Assembly (NCBI RefSeq): GCF_023715225.1
Contig: NZ_JAMBNS010000005.1
Span: 186,001 to 250,000 of the forward strand
Origin: Robertmurraya korlensis
Lineage (GTDB): Bacteria > Bacillota > Bacilli > Bacillales > Cytobacillaceae
Length of the DNA stretch: 64,000 nucleotides
Reading direction: 5' to 3'
Below, one piece after another: positions 44,314 to 52,349 of this stretch. The notes beneath the pieces are model-generated. The model saw only the letters and a list, made by a program, of their open reading frames with translations. It had not been told where the DNA came from and ran no database searches. Position numbers and translations under genes: made by a program. The first letter of the stretch is position 1. Every line of letters starts with the position of its first letter.

Positions 44314-44856
44314 ATGAGGCTAAATAAATGGGTCATCATTATTATTTTTGTTGGTGTAATCGCAATCATCGCTGGAGTCTTACTACAAACCTCCTCAATT
44401 GCAAGTCAATTATCCGCTAGTGAGGCCGAAGAAAAAGTAAAACAATTATATACAGGCGAAGTGATATCAACTCTTGAAATGGACGATCGGTTTCTTATTA
44501 CTCTGTCATTAGCAGGTGGGGAGTATGAACTTGTCCTTGATCGAGGGTCCGGGGACATTTTAACTATGACAAAAACAAAAAGTCCTCCAAATGACAACTC
44601 TGACACTAAGACTGAACAAGGCAATCAGGCGCCCGAAGAAGGACCTATGAAAGAGCCTCCAAGTCAGATTACGGAACAAGAAGCCATAGAGATTGCATTA
44701 GAAAAAATGGCTGGAACAGTGGAGGAGGTAGAATTCGAGCAATCAAGTGGTGTCTCATATTACTTGGTCGAGATTGAAGCAAATGACCAGCAGGAAGCCA
44801 CCATACAAGTTCACTCCATAACAGGGGAAATCATGAGTGTCACTTGGGATGATTAA
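44314..44856 (+). CDS. membrane-anchored PepSY-domain protein (YkoI-like)
   Basis: A 180-residue exported protein with a single N-terminal membrane anchor (residues about 5-24). A first degenerate PepSY-like region is SASEAEEKVKQLYTGEVISTLEMDDRFLITL. A proline-rich linker (SPPNDNSDTKTEQGNQAPEEGP) leads to a canonical PepSY domain (ITEQEAIEIALEKMAGTVEEVEFEQSSG...GEIMSVTWDD). PepSY domains are thought to act in protease inhibition or envelope sensing. The start ATG 44314 follows CGGAGGGAG. It appears to be under the adjacent two-component system. Confidence 0.85.
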   Translation: MRLNKWVIIIIFVGVIAIIAGVLLQTSSIASQLSASEAEEKVKQLYTGEVISTLEMDDRFLITLSLAGGEYELVLDRGSGDILTMTKTKSPPNDNSDTKTEQGNQAPEEGPMKEPPSQITEQEAIEIALEKMAGTVEEVEFEQSSGVSYYLVEIEANDQQEATIQVHSITGEIMSVTWDD

Positions 44857-44874
44857 ATCGTTTCTATTAATTTT

Positions 44875-44928
44875 CTCATCAATTTCTCATTTTCTTATCT
44901 GAGTTTCCTCATTTTTGCTGGCTATGAT
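44875..44928 (+). promoter_or_regulatory. promoter and 11-bp-spaced CTCAT repeats before PepSY gene 2
   Basis: TTTCTCAT at 44872-44879 and 44883-44890 (11 bp apart) and TTCCTCAT at 44905-44912 (22 bp on). The last CTCAT is followed after exactly 10 bases by TATGAT (44923-44928). Helical phasing and position suggest response-regulator binding. Confidence 0.6.
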
Positions 44929-44957
44929 AAGAGTATCAACAGTAAGGAGGAAACAAA

Positions 44958-45359
44958 ATGAAAAAAAGAAATGCATTATTAATTGGTATTGTAAGCTTCG
45001 TTGTACTAGCTGGAGCAATCGGGGTAGGAGCGATTGATAAAATCGAGGACGATTCGAAAAAGATTGTCACGGATGTGGTAAAAACTAGCCCTTCTACTGG
45101 ACCTATACAAACAAATGTAAAAACAGACGATAGCTCATCTGTAACATCCCAAGAAGCGAAAATTACTAAGGATGAGGCCATCGCTGTTGCATTAAAAGAA
45201 TCACCAGGTACAGTGACAAAAGTCGAACTTGACGATGATTACACATACGAAATTGAAATCCGTGATGGTGACAAGGAGATGGACTATGAAATTGACGCCA
45301 TGACAGGAGAAATTAGAGAAATGGATACTGACTTTTTCGATGACAGAGATGATGATTAA
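44958..45359 (+). CDS. secreted/membrane PepSY-domain protein
   Basis: A 133-residue exported protein with an N-terminal hydrophobic segment (about 6-25) and a C-terminal PepSY domain (ITKDEAIAVALKESPGTVTKVELDDDYTYEIEIRDGDKEMDYEIDAMTGEIREMD), ending in an acidic tail DDRDDD. The start ATG 44958 follows AAGGAGG. It is a paralogue of the preceding PepSY gene with its own promoter of the same architecture. Confidence 0.87.
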   Translation: MKKRNALLIGIVSFVVLAGAIGVGAIDKIEDDSKKIVTDVVKTSPSTGPIQTNVKTDDSSSVTSQEAKITKDEAIAVALKESPGTVTKVELDDDYTYEIEIRDGDKEMDYEIDAMTGEIREMDTDFFDDRDDD

Positions 45360-45368
45360 TTAAATGCA

Positions 45369-45400
45369 AAGACCCCCACATTTCACAAGTGGGGGTTTAT
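45369..45400. terminator. bidirectional terminator overlapping the end of the oxidoreductase gene
   Basis: AAGACCCCCAC (45369-45379) pairs with GTGGGGGTTT (45389-45398), then ATTAATTT. The right arm encodes the last residues of the minus-strand gene (NPHL). Confidence 0.85.
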
Positions 45401-46300
45401 TAATTTCATGACTAATTGTTGTGATTTTAACGCTTCTTCACCATCGACTGACGGCGTTATATCATTTTCAACACAATGAATAAAATGATGGATAGCATCT
45501 TCAAATCCGCGTTGTTTCAATGTGGAATCCCAAGACCCTGGGAAAGAAGTAGAGATGGTATCACCAGCTTCCCTCTCAGTCGTATTCATATTCTTTACAC
45601 GTATAATGGCCCCGTTCGTAACAAGCTCCAGTTGCTCCAATCCCGTACCAGCATTTCGATGCATGGCCGTCGTCAGATGGATTCCGTCTTTTTTGGAGAA
45701 TGTATGTTGGCCAAAAATCATCTCATTTTTTTCATTTTTATGCAACGTTCCATGCTGAAGAGTAAGATCATCGTCAGCCAACCAACGGACCGTATCAACA
45801 AGATGCAAGTAATCATCTAACATCGTAAATTCTATATCATGTGGACCAACACTATTCGCACGATGCTTCTCAAATCTCGCCCATGCAAGTTCTTTCGATT
45901 GTTCCTTCGCATTCACATACATAGGTGCAAAACGACGATTAAAACCCACCATTAATTTACAGCCTGATGAATGCTCTAATTCCACTAATTTTTCCGCTTG
46001 CTCAAGAGTCGCTGCTAAGGGCTTATCCACGTATACATGCTTACCTTTTAAGAGAAGAGTAGAGATAATGTCATAATGTGTAGCTGTTGAACTATGAACA
46101 AACACCGCATCACACGCATCAGCCACAGAAGTAACACTTGAAAACTCCTCGATCCGATATTGTTTACAAATCAAACTTCTCTTTTCTTTATTTGGAGTAA
46201 AGGAACCAACAAACTCCCAATCTGTCTCTCTAGACAGAATAGGTAAATATGCCTTTTGTGCAATATTGCCAAGCCCTATCATACCAATTTTCAATTTCAT
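45383..46300 (-). CDS. Gfo/Idh/MocA family oxidoreductase
   Basis: A 305-residue NAD(P)-dependent dehydrogenase of the glucose-fructose oxidoreductase/inositol dehydrogenase family. The Rossmann motif GMIGLGNIAQKAYLP is at the N-terminus. The family motif VDKPLAATLEQAEKLV, with the catalytic EKP-type lysine, lies near residue 93, and GFNRRFAP follows. The C-terminal domain is short. A start ATG behind GGGTGG on the minus strand is supported. The gene's end forms part of a bidirectional terminator. The substrate (a sugar or polyol derivative) is unknown. Confidence 0.88.
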   Translation of the reverse strand: MKLKIGMIGLGNIAQKAYLPILSRETDWEFVGSFTPNKEKRSLICKQYRIEEFSSVTSVADACDAVFVHSSTATHYDIISTLLLKGKHVYVDKPLAATLEQAEKLVELEHSSGCKLMVGFNRRFAPMYVNAKEQSKELAWARFEKHRANSVGPHDIEFTMLDDYLHLVDTVRWLADDDLTLQHGTLHKNEKNEMIFGQHTFSKKDGIHLTTAMHRNAGTGLEQLELVTNGAIIRVKNMNTTEREAGDTISTSFPGSWDSTLKQRGFEDAIHHFIHCVENDITPSVDGEEALKSQQLVMKLINPHL

Positions 46301-46438
46301 GTGATACCACCCTTTTCCATTTATGTACCTCTTTCATCATATAGAGGGAATGGAACGTCCGTCAACCATTGTGGTTTTCACTATTTTACCTAAGGAAAAA
46401 AGGTGCTCCTATTTTTTTACATGATATAGTAAAAAAAG

Positions 46439-46467
46439 TGAAACCGTTTCGTTAACTGTCTCGTCTA
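46439..46467 (+). promoter_or_regulatory. ECF-type autoregulatory promoter
   Basis: TGAAAC (46439-46444), a 17-base spacer and CGTCTA (46462-46467): the standard B. subtilis ECF promoter form, directly upstream of an ECF sigma gene. Confidence 0.8.
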
Positions 46468-46521
46468 ACGCACGGAAACCCAATAAGGTAGTAGTTTGTT
46501 AAAAAAGGAGGGGCTTGAATT

Positions 46522-47085
46522 TTGAGCTTAGAAAAAGAAATAGAAGAAGCCCTAGCTGGAATATATGAACGTGAGAAAATCATCGAAATGGTGATGGATG
46601 AGTACGGAACAAAATTAAAACGAATGATTTACTCCTATGTAAAAGACTGGGAGGTTGCCAGTGATCTTACTCAAGAAGTTTTTATCACGGTTTATGAGAA
46701 ACTATTGTTGTTTAAAAGACGATCATCTTTCAAAACATGGATCTACACCATAGCGATTAATAAAAGTAAAGACTACCTAAAAAGCTGGCATTATCGAAAT
46801 CTCGTAATCAATGAAAAGTTATTCTCCTTTAAACAGAGTGGGGAGAAATCACCAGAGGACCTGCTTTTGCAAAAGGATGTGCGCTCAGAACTCGCAAAAG
46901 CCATTATGGCTATGCCTGTAAAATATAGAGAAGTATTTTTGCTGCATTATTATCAAGATTTTTCTTACAGTGAGATTAGTGAAGCACTCGGACTTCCTTT
47001 AGCAACGGTAAAAACAAGACTATTTCGAGGAAAAGAAAGATGTAAACGCTTCTTAAATAATGAAAGGGGAGAACAACATGGCTGA
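46522..47085 (+). CDS. ECF (group IV) RNA polymerase sigma factor
   Basis: A 187-residue sigma factor. Region 2 is YSYVKDWEVASDLTQEVFITVYEKLLLFKRRSSFKTWIYTIAINKSKDYLKSW. Region 4 is KYREVFLLHYYQDFSYSEISEALGLPLATVKTRLFRGKERCKRFL. Regions 1 and 3 are absent, as in ECF sigmas. The start is TTG 46522 behind AAAGGAGGGG. It overlaps the downstream membrane protein gene by eight bases, as with a cognate anti-sigma. A TGAAAC-N17-CGTCTA promoter upstream suggests autoregulation. Which B. subtilis sigma (X, W, M, V, Y) is closest cannot be told by eye. Confidence 0.93.
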   Translation: MSLEKEIEEALAGIYEREKIIEMVMDEYGTKLKRMIYSYVKDWEVASDLTQEVFITVYEKLLLFKRRSSFKTWIYTIAINKSKDYLKSWHYRNLVINEKLFSFKQSGEKSPEDLLLQKDVRSELAKAIMAMPVKYREVFLLHYYQDFSYSEISEALGLPLATVKTRLFRGKERCKRFLNNERGEQHG

Positions 47086-48208
47086 TATTCATACGCAGGT
47101 GAAAGAGGCCGTTCATACGACTGCTTCTGAAAAATCCGTGTTCACAGAACTAGAAAAGCAACGAGTTCTCCGAAAAATACGATCTGGAGATACAAAAAGC
47201 ACAAAAAAGTCTAAACAATTTGTTCCAAAAATGGTCACTTCTATTGCTGTTGCGGGGTTTTTAATATTTATCGGTGGAATCATTGGATCAAATATCCAAA
47301 ACAACAATAAATCATCACAAAATAACACTATTGCAGATGTAGAAAAGTTTTACCCTAACCTACAAGATGGTGAGGTGTTAAATGGCTGGAGCCTCCTAAA
47401 AAAGGGACCTTACGACGGGGGAAAAAGTGAACAAGGCGCGTTATTGCATGCTGTTTTTCAAGGAGAAGCTCAAATTACTGGTACTCTAAAATATTATGAT
47501 ATAGATGATTCAGAGCGCCCGGATCAAATTTTGTTTACCCCGGATAAGCTTTCCTTACAATCCTTGCCTGTAGAGGAGGGTAGACATCCAGATCTTACTT
47601 TCGCAGCAAATGAGCAACGAAAACTAAAAGCCGTGTTCGGGCTTGGAACAAATCGCATCGATATAGGGGATGTTACACTCATTGTTGACAACTATACGGC
47701 TAGGTATTTAAAAGGAAAAACGCTACCAGATACAGTAAGTTTAAAGGAAATTGTCTTACCGGAAGAACCCGAAGTTCAATCCACACCGTTTCATATTCAA
47801 GTAGATCAAAGTCAGAAACTGGAACTATCAGCCGTTCTTCTTGAACGATATGAACAATTCAAGGACACCAAAGATAAACAAATATTAAGTGGATTATCTC
47901 CATCAGAGGTTTTCCAGCTTTTCTTTTATGCGGAGGAAATCCAGGATTATGAAACACAATATTCACTTTTTATTGACGATGAAGAATACTTAAAAGTATT
48001 TGAAACGTATGAGGATTATCTTGTTGCCAAACAACAAAATCCTAGCAACAGCTTGTTAGAAAAAGTAAAATCAGGAACCTTGTTTGAGCATATAATTGAT
48101 GAAACTTCTGCTTCAGTTAGTATAGAAGCAGAAACAACCGGCTTAGGGTTCGGATTATCTAAAAATAAACATGGAATTTGGTGCGTAAACTGGCTACCTA
48201 TTCAATAA
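47078..48208 (+). CDS. probable membrane anti-sigma factor
   Basis: A 376-residue bitopic membrane protein. The cytosolic N-terminal part (about 50 residues, VFTELEKQRVLRKIRSGDTKSTKK) precedes one membrane span (about 52-73), followed by a large extracellular domain with no family I recognise. There is no HxxxCxxC zinc anti-sigma motif. Operon overlap with the sigma gene and the topology make it the likely cognate anti-sigma and stress sensor (inference). I start it at ATG 47078 behind AAAGGGGAG. Confidence 0.7.
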   Translation: MADIHTQVKEAVHTTASEKSVFTELEKQRVLRKIRSGDTKSTKKSKQFVPKMVTSIAVAGFLIFIGGIIGSNIQNNNKSSQNNTIADVEKFYPNLQDGEVLNGWSLLKKGPYDGGKSEQGALLHAVFQGEAQITGTLKYYDIDDSERPDQILFTPDKLSLQSLPVEEGRHPDLTFAANEQRKLKAVFGLGTNRIDIGDVTLIVDNYTARYLKGKTLPDTVSLKEIVLPEEPEVQSTPFHIQVDQSQKLELSAVLLERYEQFKDTKDKQILSGLSPSEVFQLFFYAEEIQDYETQYSLFIDDEEYLKVFETYEDYLVAKQQNPSNSLLEKVKSGTLFEHIIDETSASVSIEAETTGLGFGLSKNKHGIWCVNWLPIQ

Positions 48209-48218
48209 TTTAAAAAAT

Positions 48219-48251
48219 GCCACCTATTCGAATTGATAGGTGGTCGTTTTT
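48219..48251 (+). terminator. terminator after the sigma/anti-sigma operon
   Basis: GCCACCTAT (48219-48227) pairs with ATAGGTGGT (48236-48244), then CGTTTTTAT. Confidence 0.85.
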
Positions 48252-48309
48252 ATGTAAAAATAAGATATGTTAAAAAATATTACAAAAATTCAATTCTAGT
48301 TAGGTGTGA

Positions 48310-49116
48310 ATGTGTGTGAAATGTGTTGCCCTTGATTTAGATGGTACTTTGCTCAATTCAGAGCATGAGGTATCTGCTGAAAACGAAAAAACGATCCGAA
48401 AGCTTCAAGAGCAAGGGGTAGAGGTGATCTTAAATACAGGACGAGCTTATGCTGATGTTGTGAAAGTTAATGCGATTCGCGAGCTGAATTGTCCAATTCT
48501 TACGTTAAATGGATCCGCGCTTTATGGGAAGGACGGTTCTTTATTATACGAAACGACGATACCTGTTGCTGTTTATAAGGAAATGCTGACAGAATTAAAA
48601 AAGCTTTCTGTAGGAATATTGGTATATACAAATCACGGAGGGTTCCCTTGTACACTTCCTGGATTAAGAGGCAAAAGTGATGAAGAACTAAAAGAGCTAT
48701 TCCTTTCATACGATTATGACCATATTTTACAAATCGAGGATTTAAAGATTTTCAAATGTATTGCGGTAGTTTCTTATGAAGAGCTTGAGAGAATTCAGCT
48801 CGTTAAGGAAAAATTATCCGATTTTGAAGAATTAACTTTGGCTTCTTCCTTTCCAAATAATGTTGAGATTATGTCAAAAGAAGCTCATAAAGGTAAAGCG
48901 ATTCAGCGCTATGCTTTGATGCATAATCATGTGTTTTCTGAGATTTATGCATTTGGTGATGGAGGTAACGACTTACCAATGTTCGAAATCTCAACAGCAT
49001 CGGTTGCCATGGAGAATGCACCGACTGAAGTAAAGGAAAAAGCTACGTATGTAACAAAATCAAATGATGAAGATGGAGTTTCTCACGCGATTTACCATAT
49101 TTTAAAGCTATTATAA
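48310..49116 (+). CDS. Cof-type HAD-IIB phosphatase
   Basis: A 268-residue HAD hydrolase with a type IIB cap. Motif I is ALDLDGTLLNS, motif II is ILNTGR, and motif IV is FGDGGNDLPMFEISTASVAMENAPTEVKEKA. The usual KGxA motif III is seen as SKEAHKGKAIQRY. Family members dephosphorylate sugar phosphates, FMN or pyridoxal phosphate. The ribosome binding site is weak (TTAGGTGTG) and GTG 48316 is an alternative start. It is monocistronic. Confidence 0.9.
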   Translation: MCVKCVALDLDGTLLNSEHEVSAENEKTIRKLQEQGVEVILNTGRAYADVVKVNAIRELNCPILTLNGSALYGKDGSLLYETTIPVAVYKEMLTELKKLSVGILVYTNHGGFPCTLPGLRGKSDEELKELFLSYDYDHILQIEDLKIFKCIAVVSYEELERIQLVKEKLSDFEELTLASSFPNNVEIMSKEAHKGKAIQRYALMHNHVFSEIYAFGDGGNDLPMFEISTASVAMENAPTEVKEKATYVTKSNDEDGVSHAIYHILKLL

Positions 49117-49127
49117 GCAGTTTTTGG

Positions 49128-49173
49128 TCGTTTCCCTCTTGTTTTTGAGCAGGAGGGGACGATTTTTTCAAAA
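49128..49173 (+). terminator. terminator after the Cof phosphatase gene
   Basis: TCGTTTCCCTCTTG (49128-49141) pairs with CAGGAGGGGACGA (49150-49162), then TTTTTT. Confidence 0.85.
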
Positions 49174-49195
49174 AATCACTTGTTGTTTTCAAATA

Positions 49196-49345
49196 TTTTT
49201 GCGATAATCAGAACTTATTTGCTATTATCGGAAAATATTTGCGATTCATGAAATTTATATGCGATTAAAAATATTTATTTTCTATTTTCAGAATTTACTT
49301 GCGATTATTAATATTTATTTGCGAAGAAACTAATTTATTTGCGAT
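49196..49345. repeat. degenerate tandem repeat, 20-bp period, about 7-8 units
   Basis: Units beginning GCGAT(T/A)A..., GCTATTA..., GCGATTC..., GCGATTA..., TCTATTT..., GCGATTA..., GCGAAGA... and GCGATTC... start at 49201, 49221, 49241, 49261, 49281, 49301, 49321 and 49341. The spacing is exactly 20 bp. Most units end TTTATTT (or a close variant). The array fills the gap between the Cof phosphatase terminator and the first tetR gene. There are no spacers, so it is not CRISPR. Confidence 0.8.
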
Positions 49346-49382
49346 TCACCATTCAATCATAACAAAAATAAAGGAGGAGCTT

Positions 49383-49991
49383 ATGCCAATCGTTTCCGAA
49401 GAGTACAAAGAAGAAAAAAAAGAGCAGATTTTAGACAGTGCGTTTGAATGCTTTGCGAAAAAAGGCTTTCAAACGGCGACAATGGATGATATTGTTGCCC
49501 ATTGTGGGATGAGCAAAGGTGCAATCTACAATTATTTTTCAAGCAAGGAAGAAATCTATTTAGACCTTCTTACACGTGCAACTGACAAAAACTTTGTTCA
49601 ATACCATAAACACTTTGCCAAACATCGAACAGCAAGTAGCAAAATCGATTATCTATTTAACGCATATTTATCTGCAAATCCCATTGACCGTAATCGGTTA
49701 GAATATATTGTTGTTTTCTACGAATTTAATCTTCATAGCACAAGGGATCCTGACCTTCTCCAACAACTTCATGAGAGAAAAAGAAAATTGGTTGCTTTAG
49801 TAAATGACATTATTCAAGAAGGACAAGAACAAGGTGAATTCAAACAGGATATTCCATCTCAACTATACGCTGAAAGATTTTGGACGATTATCGATGGTGT
49901 CAATCTTCATGCGGTATATGATGAATTTCCATATTACGATGTGCTAAGGGAATTAAAAGATATGTATTTAGAAGAATTAAAATCGGAATAA
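49383..49991 (+). CDS. TetR/AcrR family transcriptional regulator, copy 1
   Basis: A 202-residue regulator. The N-terminal HTH spans ILDSAFECFAKKGFQTATMDDIVAHCGMSKGAIYNYFSSKEEIYLDLL (residues about 15-65), and the rest is a helical ligand/dimer domain. The start ATG 49383 follows AAAGGAGGAG; an upstream ATG at 49299 lies in the 20-bp repeat array and has no binding site. It shares the opening MPIVSEE and overall layout with the next gene, 11 bases downstream, so the two are tandem paralogues in one operon. Confidence 0.9.
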   Translation: MPIVSEEYKEEKKEQILDSAFECFAKKGFQTATMDDIVAHCGMSKGAIYNYFSSKEEIYLDLLTRATDKNFVQYHKHFAKHRTASSKIDYLFNAYLSANPIDRNRLEYIVVFYEFNLHSTRDPDLLQQLHERKRKLVALVNDIIQEGQEQGEFKQDIPSQLYAERFWTIIDGVNLHAVYDEFPYYDVLRELKDMYLEELKSE

Positions 49992-50002
49992 AGGAGGGTA
50001 CT

Positions 50003-50614
50003 ATGCCAATCGTATCTGAAGAACATAAGAGACAAAGAAGAAATCATATATTATTGAGTGCACAGCATTGCTTTGCGAAAAAGGGCTATCACATCACGTC
50101 TATGGATCAGCTTGTTCAACATTCTGGACTTTCAAGAGGAGCGATTTACAACTATTTTAAAAGCAAAGAAGAAATATACCTAGAACTGATGAAAGGGATA
50201 GTGACTCGAGAAATAGAACCCATTGAGTCGCAAATAAAAACCCTTCCTACAAATCTTGAAAAAATAGCCTATCTGTTTGATCATTATTATCAGCTAGAAC
50301 CAATGTGCGAAGAGCAAAAGGAAGCATTTTTCGTACAACTTGATTTTCAATTGTCCGCATCTCGAAACCCTGATATGATGACCCTCTTAGATGAATTACA
50401 TAAAAATATGAAATTCGAATTAGTGAAATCGATTTTACAAGAAGGAAAAGAGGCGGGAGAGCTCAAGTTAAATATCCATATTGATATTTATACTCATATG
50501 TTTTGGTCGTTTATTGATGCGGCAAATATGCAACGAATTCTATTCCCTGAGCTTCCGTATCAATCGATCATAAGGGATCAGAAGCAGTCCTTCCTAACTA
50601 AGATCACTAAATAG
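50003..50614 (+). CDS. TetR/AcrR family transcriptional regulator, copy 2
   Basis: A 203-residue paralogue of the preceding gene: MPIVSEEHKRQRRNHILLSAQHCFAKKGYHITSMDQLVQHSGLSRGAIYNYFKSKEEIYLELM. The HTH is strongly conserved between copies, while the C-terminal domains are divergent, so they may share operators but sense different ligands. The start ATG 50003 follows AAAGGAGG. A palindromic operator-like site lies downstream, before the carboxypeptidase gene. Confidence 0.9.
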   Translation: MPIVSEEHKRQRRNHILLSAQHCFAKKGYHITSMDQLVQHSGLSRGAIYNYFKSKEEIYLELMKGIVTREIEPIESQIKTLPTNLEKIAYLFDHYYQLEPMCEEQKEAFFVQLDFQLSASRNPDMMTLLDELHKNMKFELVKSILQEGKEAGELKLNIHIDIYTHMFWSFIDAANMQRILFPELPYQSIIRDQKQSFLTKITK

Positions 50615-50685
50615 ACTTATCGGTATGTTAAAATCCTTCTTTGAAACTACGCATTTTTTCGCGAAAATTGACCGATTATTTACAC

Positions 50686-50714
50686 TTGATAATATTCTGA
50701 ATGTTCCATATAAT
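50686..50714 (+). promoter_or_regulatory. SigA promoter of the M32 carboxypeptidase gene
   Basis: TTGATA (50686-50691), a 17-base spacer and TATAAT (50709-50714). Confidence 0.8.
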
Positions 50715-50721
50715 GAAAATA

Positions 50722-50737
50722 AACCGATCAGTCGGTT
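50722..50737. promoter_or_regulatory. TetR-type operator at the carboxypeptidase transcription start
   Basis: AACCGA-TCAG-TCGGTT is an inverted repeat of the kind bound by TetR regulators, just downstream of the -10 box. A further half-site-like GACCGATTA lies at 50670-50678. The two TetR genes immediately upstream are the obvious candidates. Confidence 0.65.
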
Positions 50738-50762
50738 AAAATCATTAGAGGGGTGTTTGGCT

Positions 50763-52277
50763 ATGACTCAATCGGTTTTACATACGGCTCTTGAAAGATT
50801 CCAAGCATTGGACGAAAAAATTTCACACTTAGAAAGTATCGCTGGTCTCCTTTCATGGGATCAAAAAGTAATCGCACCAAAAAAGGGAAGAGCCCAGTTT
50901 TCAAAAGCATACGGGGCATTGCAAACAGAAATATTCGAGCATATGATCTCTCAGGAAATGGGAGAACTTTTAGATCAGTTGTCAGAAAGCAATGAGAATT
51001 TTGATACAGTAACAAAAGCGAAAATCCGTTTACGAAAGCACTTTTACAACCGCTCAAAGAGTATTCCTTCTGATCTATATAAGGAATATTCCGTCTTGTG
51101 CAGCGATGCCAATGATGCATGGGAAGAGGCTCGTGAAAAAAATGACTACGGTCTTTTTCTCCCTTATTTAGAAAAAATCGTAGAAATTAAAAAGAAATTC
51201 ATTGAATATTACGGGTATGAGAAGCATCCTTATGATGCATTACTTGATGAATTTGAGCCCGGCTTAACGGTAGAAGTACTTGATCCACTTTTCGCTAGCT
51301 TAAGAGAGAAAAGCATAGCACTGTTAAATAAAATTAAAGCTGCCACACATCAGACACCAGTAAAAATCGTGAAACAGCCATTTGCCATTGAGAAGCAAAA
51401 AGAATTTAACCTCTACATGCTCCCACAATTAGGCTTTGATCTGGAAGCTGGTAGACTCGATGAAACGGTGCATCCATTCGCCCAGACGGTAAACACCGGG
51501 GATGTTCGAATTACGACTCGCTATCTAGAAGACAATGTCCTTTCTGCCTTGTTCGGTACGATCCACGAGGCGGGTCATGGAATCTACGAGCAGCAAATTA
51601 GCTCAAATTTAGAGGGAACCGTTCTATGCTCGGGTACTTCGTTTGGAATTCATGAATCACAGTCTCGCTTTTTAGAAAATATGGTGGGACGAAGTGAGGC
51701 CTTTTGGCAATACTTTTTGCCAAAGCTTAAGGAATTTTTCCCCGCTCAGCTTCATAACGTTGAATTACAAGAATTTTACGAGGCAATTAATACGGTGCAT
51801 CCATCATTTATTCGTGTGGAGGCAGATGAACTTACGTATAATCTGCATATAATGCTGCGGTATGAAATTGAGAAGGAATTATTTGAAGGAAAACTAGAGG
51901 TAAGCGAACTCCCAGCTGTTTGGAATAAGAAGATGGAAAAGTTTCTAGGAATTGTCCCTCCAACAGATACTTTAGGTGTACTTCAGGATGTTCACTGGTC
52001 ATTCGGTGGCTTCGGTTACTTTCCGTCGTATTCATTAGGAAATCTGTATGCGGCACAACTATTAAAAACGATGAAAAAAGAACTCCCGGAATTCGACCAA
52101 TACTTAGAAACCGGTAATTCACAACCAATCATGAGTTGGTTAAAGGACAGAATTCATCAACACGGAAGGTTATATACTCCAAATGAATTAATTGTTTCTG
52201 TGACAGGTGAGCAACTAAATGCCACTTATTTGGTTGAATATCTTGAAGAAAAATATAGTCGAGTGTATCAGCTGTAG
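50763..52277 (+). CDS. thermostable carboxypeptidase, peptidase family M32 (Taq type)
   Basis: A 504-residue cytosolic zinc metallocarboxypeptidase that removes C-terminal residues from peptides. The zinc motif is HEAGH in GTIHEAGHGIYEQQ, with the third ligand glutamate in the HESQSRFLEN segment; both are family hallmarks. The IRVEADELTYNLHIMLRYEIEKEL block is conserved. I start it at ATG 50763 (MTQSVLHTALERFQALD); an upstream in-frame ATG would include the promoter and operator. AGGGGTG is the binding site. Confidence 0.93.
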   Translation: MTQSVLHTALERFQALDEKISHLESIAGLLSWDQKVIAPKKGRAQFSKAYGALQTEIFEHMISQEMGELLDQLSESNENFDTVTKAKIRLRKHFYNRSKSIPSDLYKEYSVLCSDANDAWEEAREKNDYGLFLPYLEKIVEIKKKFIEYYGYEKHPYDALLDEFEPGLTVEVLDPLFASLREKSIALLNKIKAATHQTPVKIVKQPFAIEKQKEFNLYMLPQLGFDLEAGRLDETVHPFAQTVNTGDVRITTRYLEDNVLSALFGTIHEAGHGIYEQQISSNLEGTVLCSGTSFGIHESQSRFLENMVGRSEAFWQYFLPKLKEFFPAQLHNVELQEFYEAINTVHPSFIRVEADELTYNLHIMLRYEIEKELFEGKLEVSELPAVWNKKMEKFLGIVPPTDTLGVLQDVHWSFGGFGYFPSYSLGNLYAAQLLKTMKKELPEFDQYLETGNSQPIMSWLKDRIHQHGRLYTPNELIVSVTGEQLNATYLVEYLEEKYSRVYQL

Positions 52278-52285
52278 ATACTAGA

Positions 52286-52336
52286 AGGGTGTGCCAAATC
52301 AAGAGAGTTTCCCACTTTCAGGCACACCCTCTTTTA
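52286..52336 (+). terminator. terminator after the M32 gene
   Basis: AGGGTGTGCC (52286-52295) pairs with GGCACACCCT (52321-52330) across a 25-base loop, then CTTTT. It lies close to the next ribosome binding site. Confidence 0.7.
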
Positions 52337-52349
52337 AGGAGAGATACCA

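Noticed and set aside
49196-49345. CRISPR array
   Set aside because: Repeats are contiguous, 20 bp and degenerate, with no spacers and no cas genes.
49299-49382. N-terminal extension of the first TetR protein
   Set aside because: It is read through the A/T-rich repeats with no ribosome binding site; AAAGGAGGAG precedes ATG 49383.
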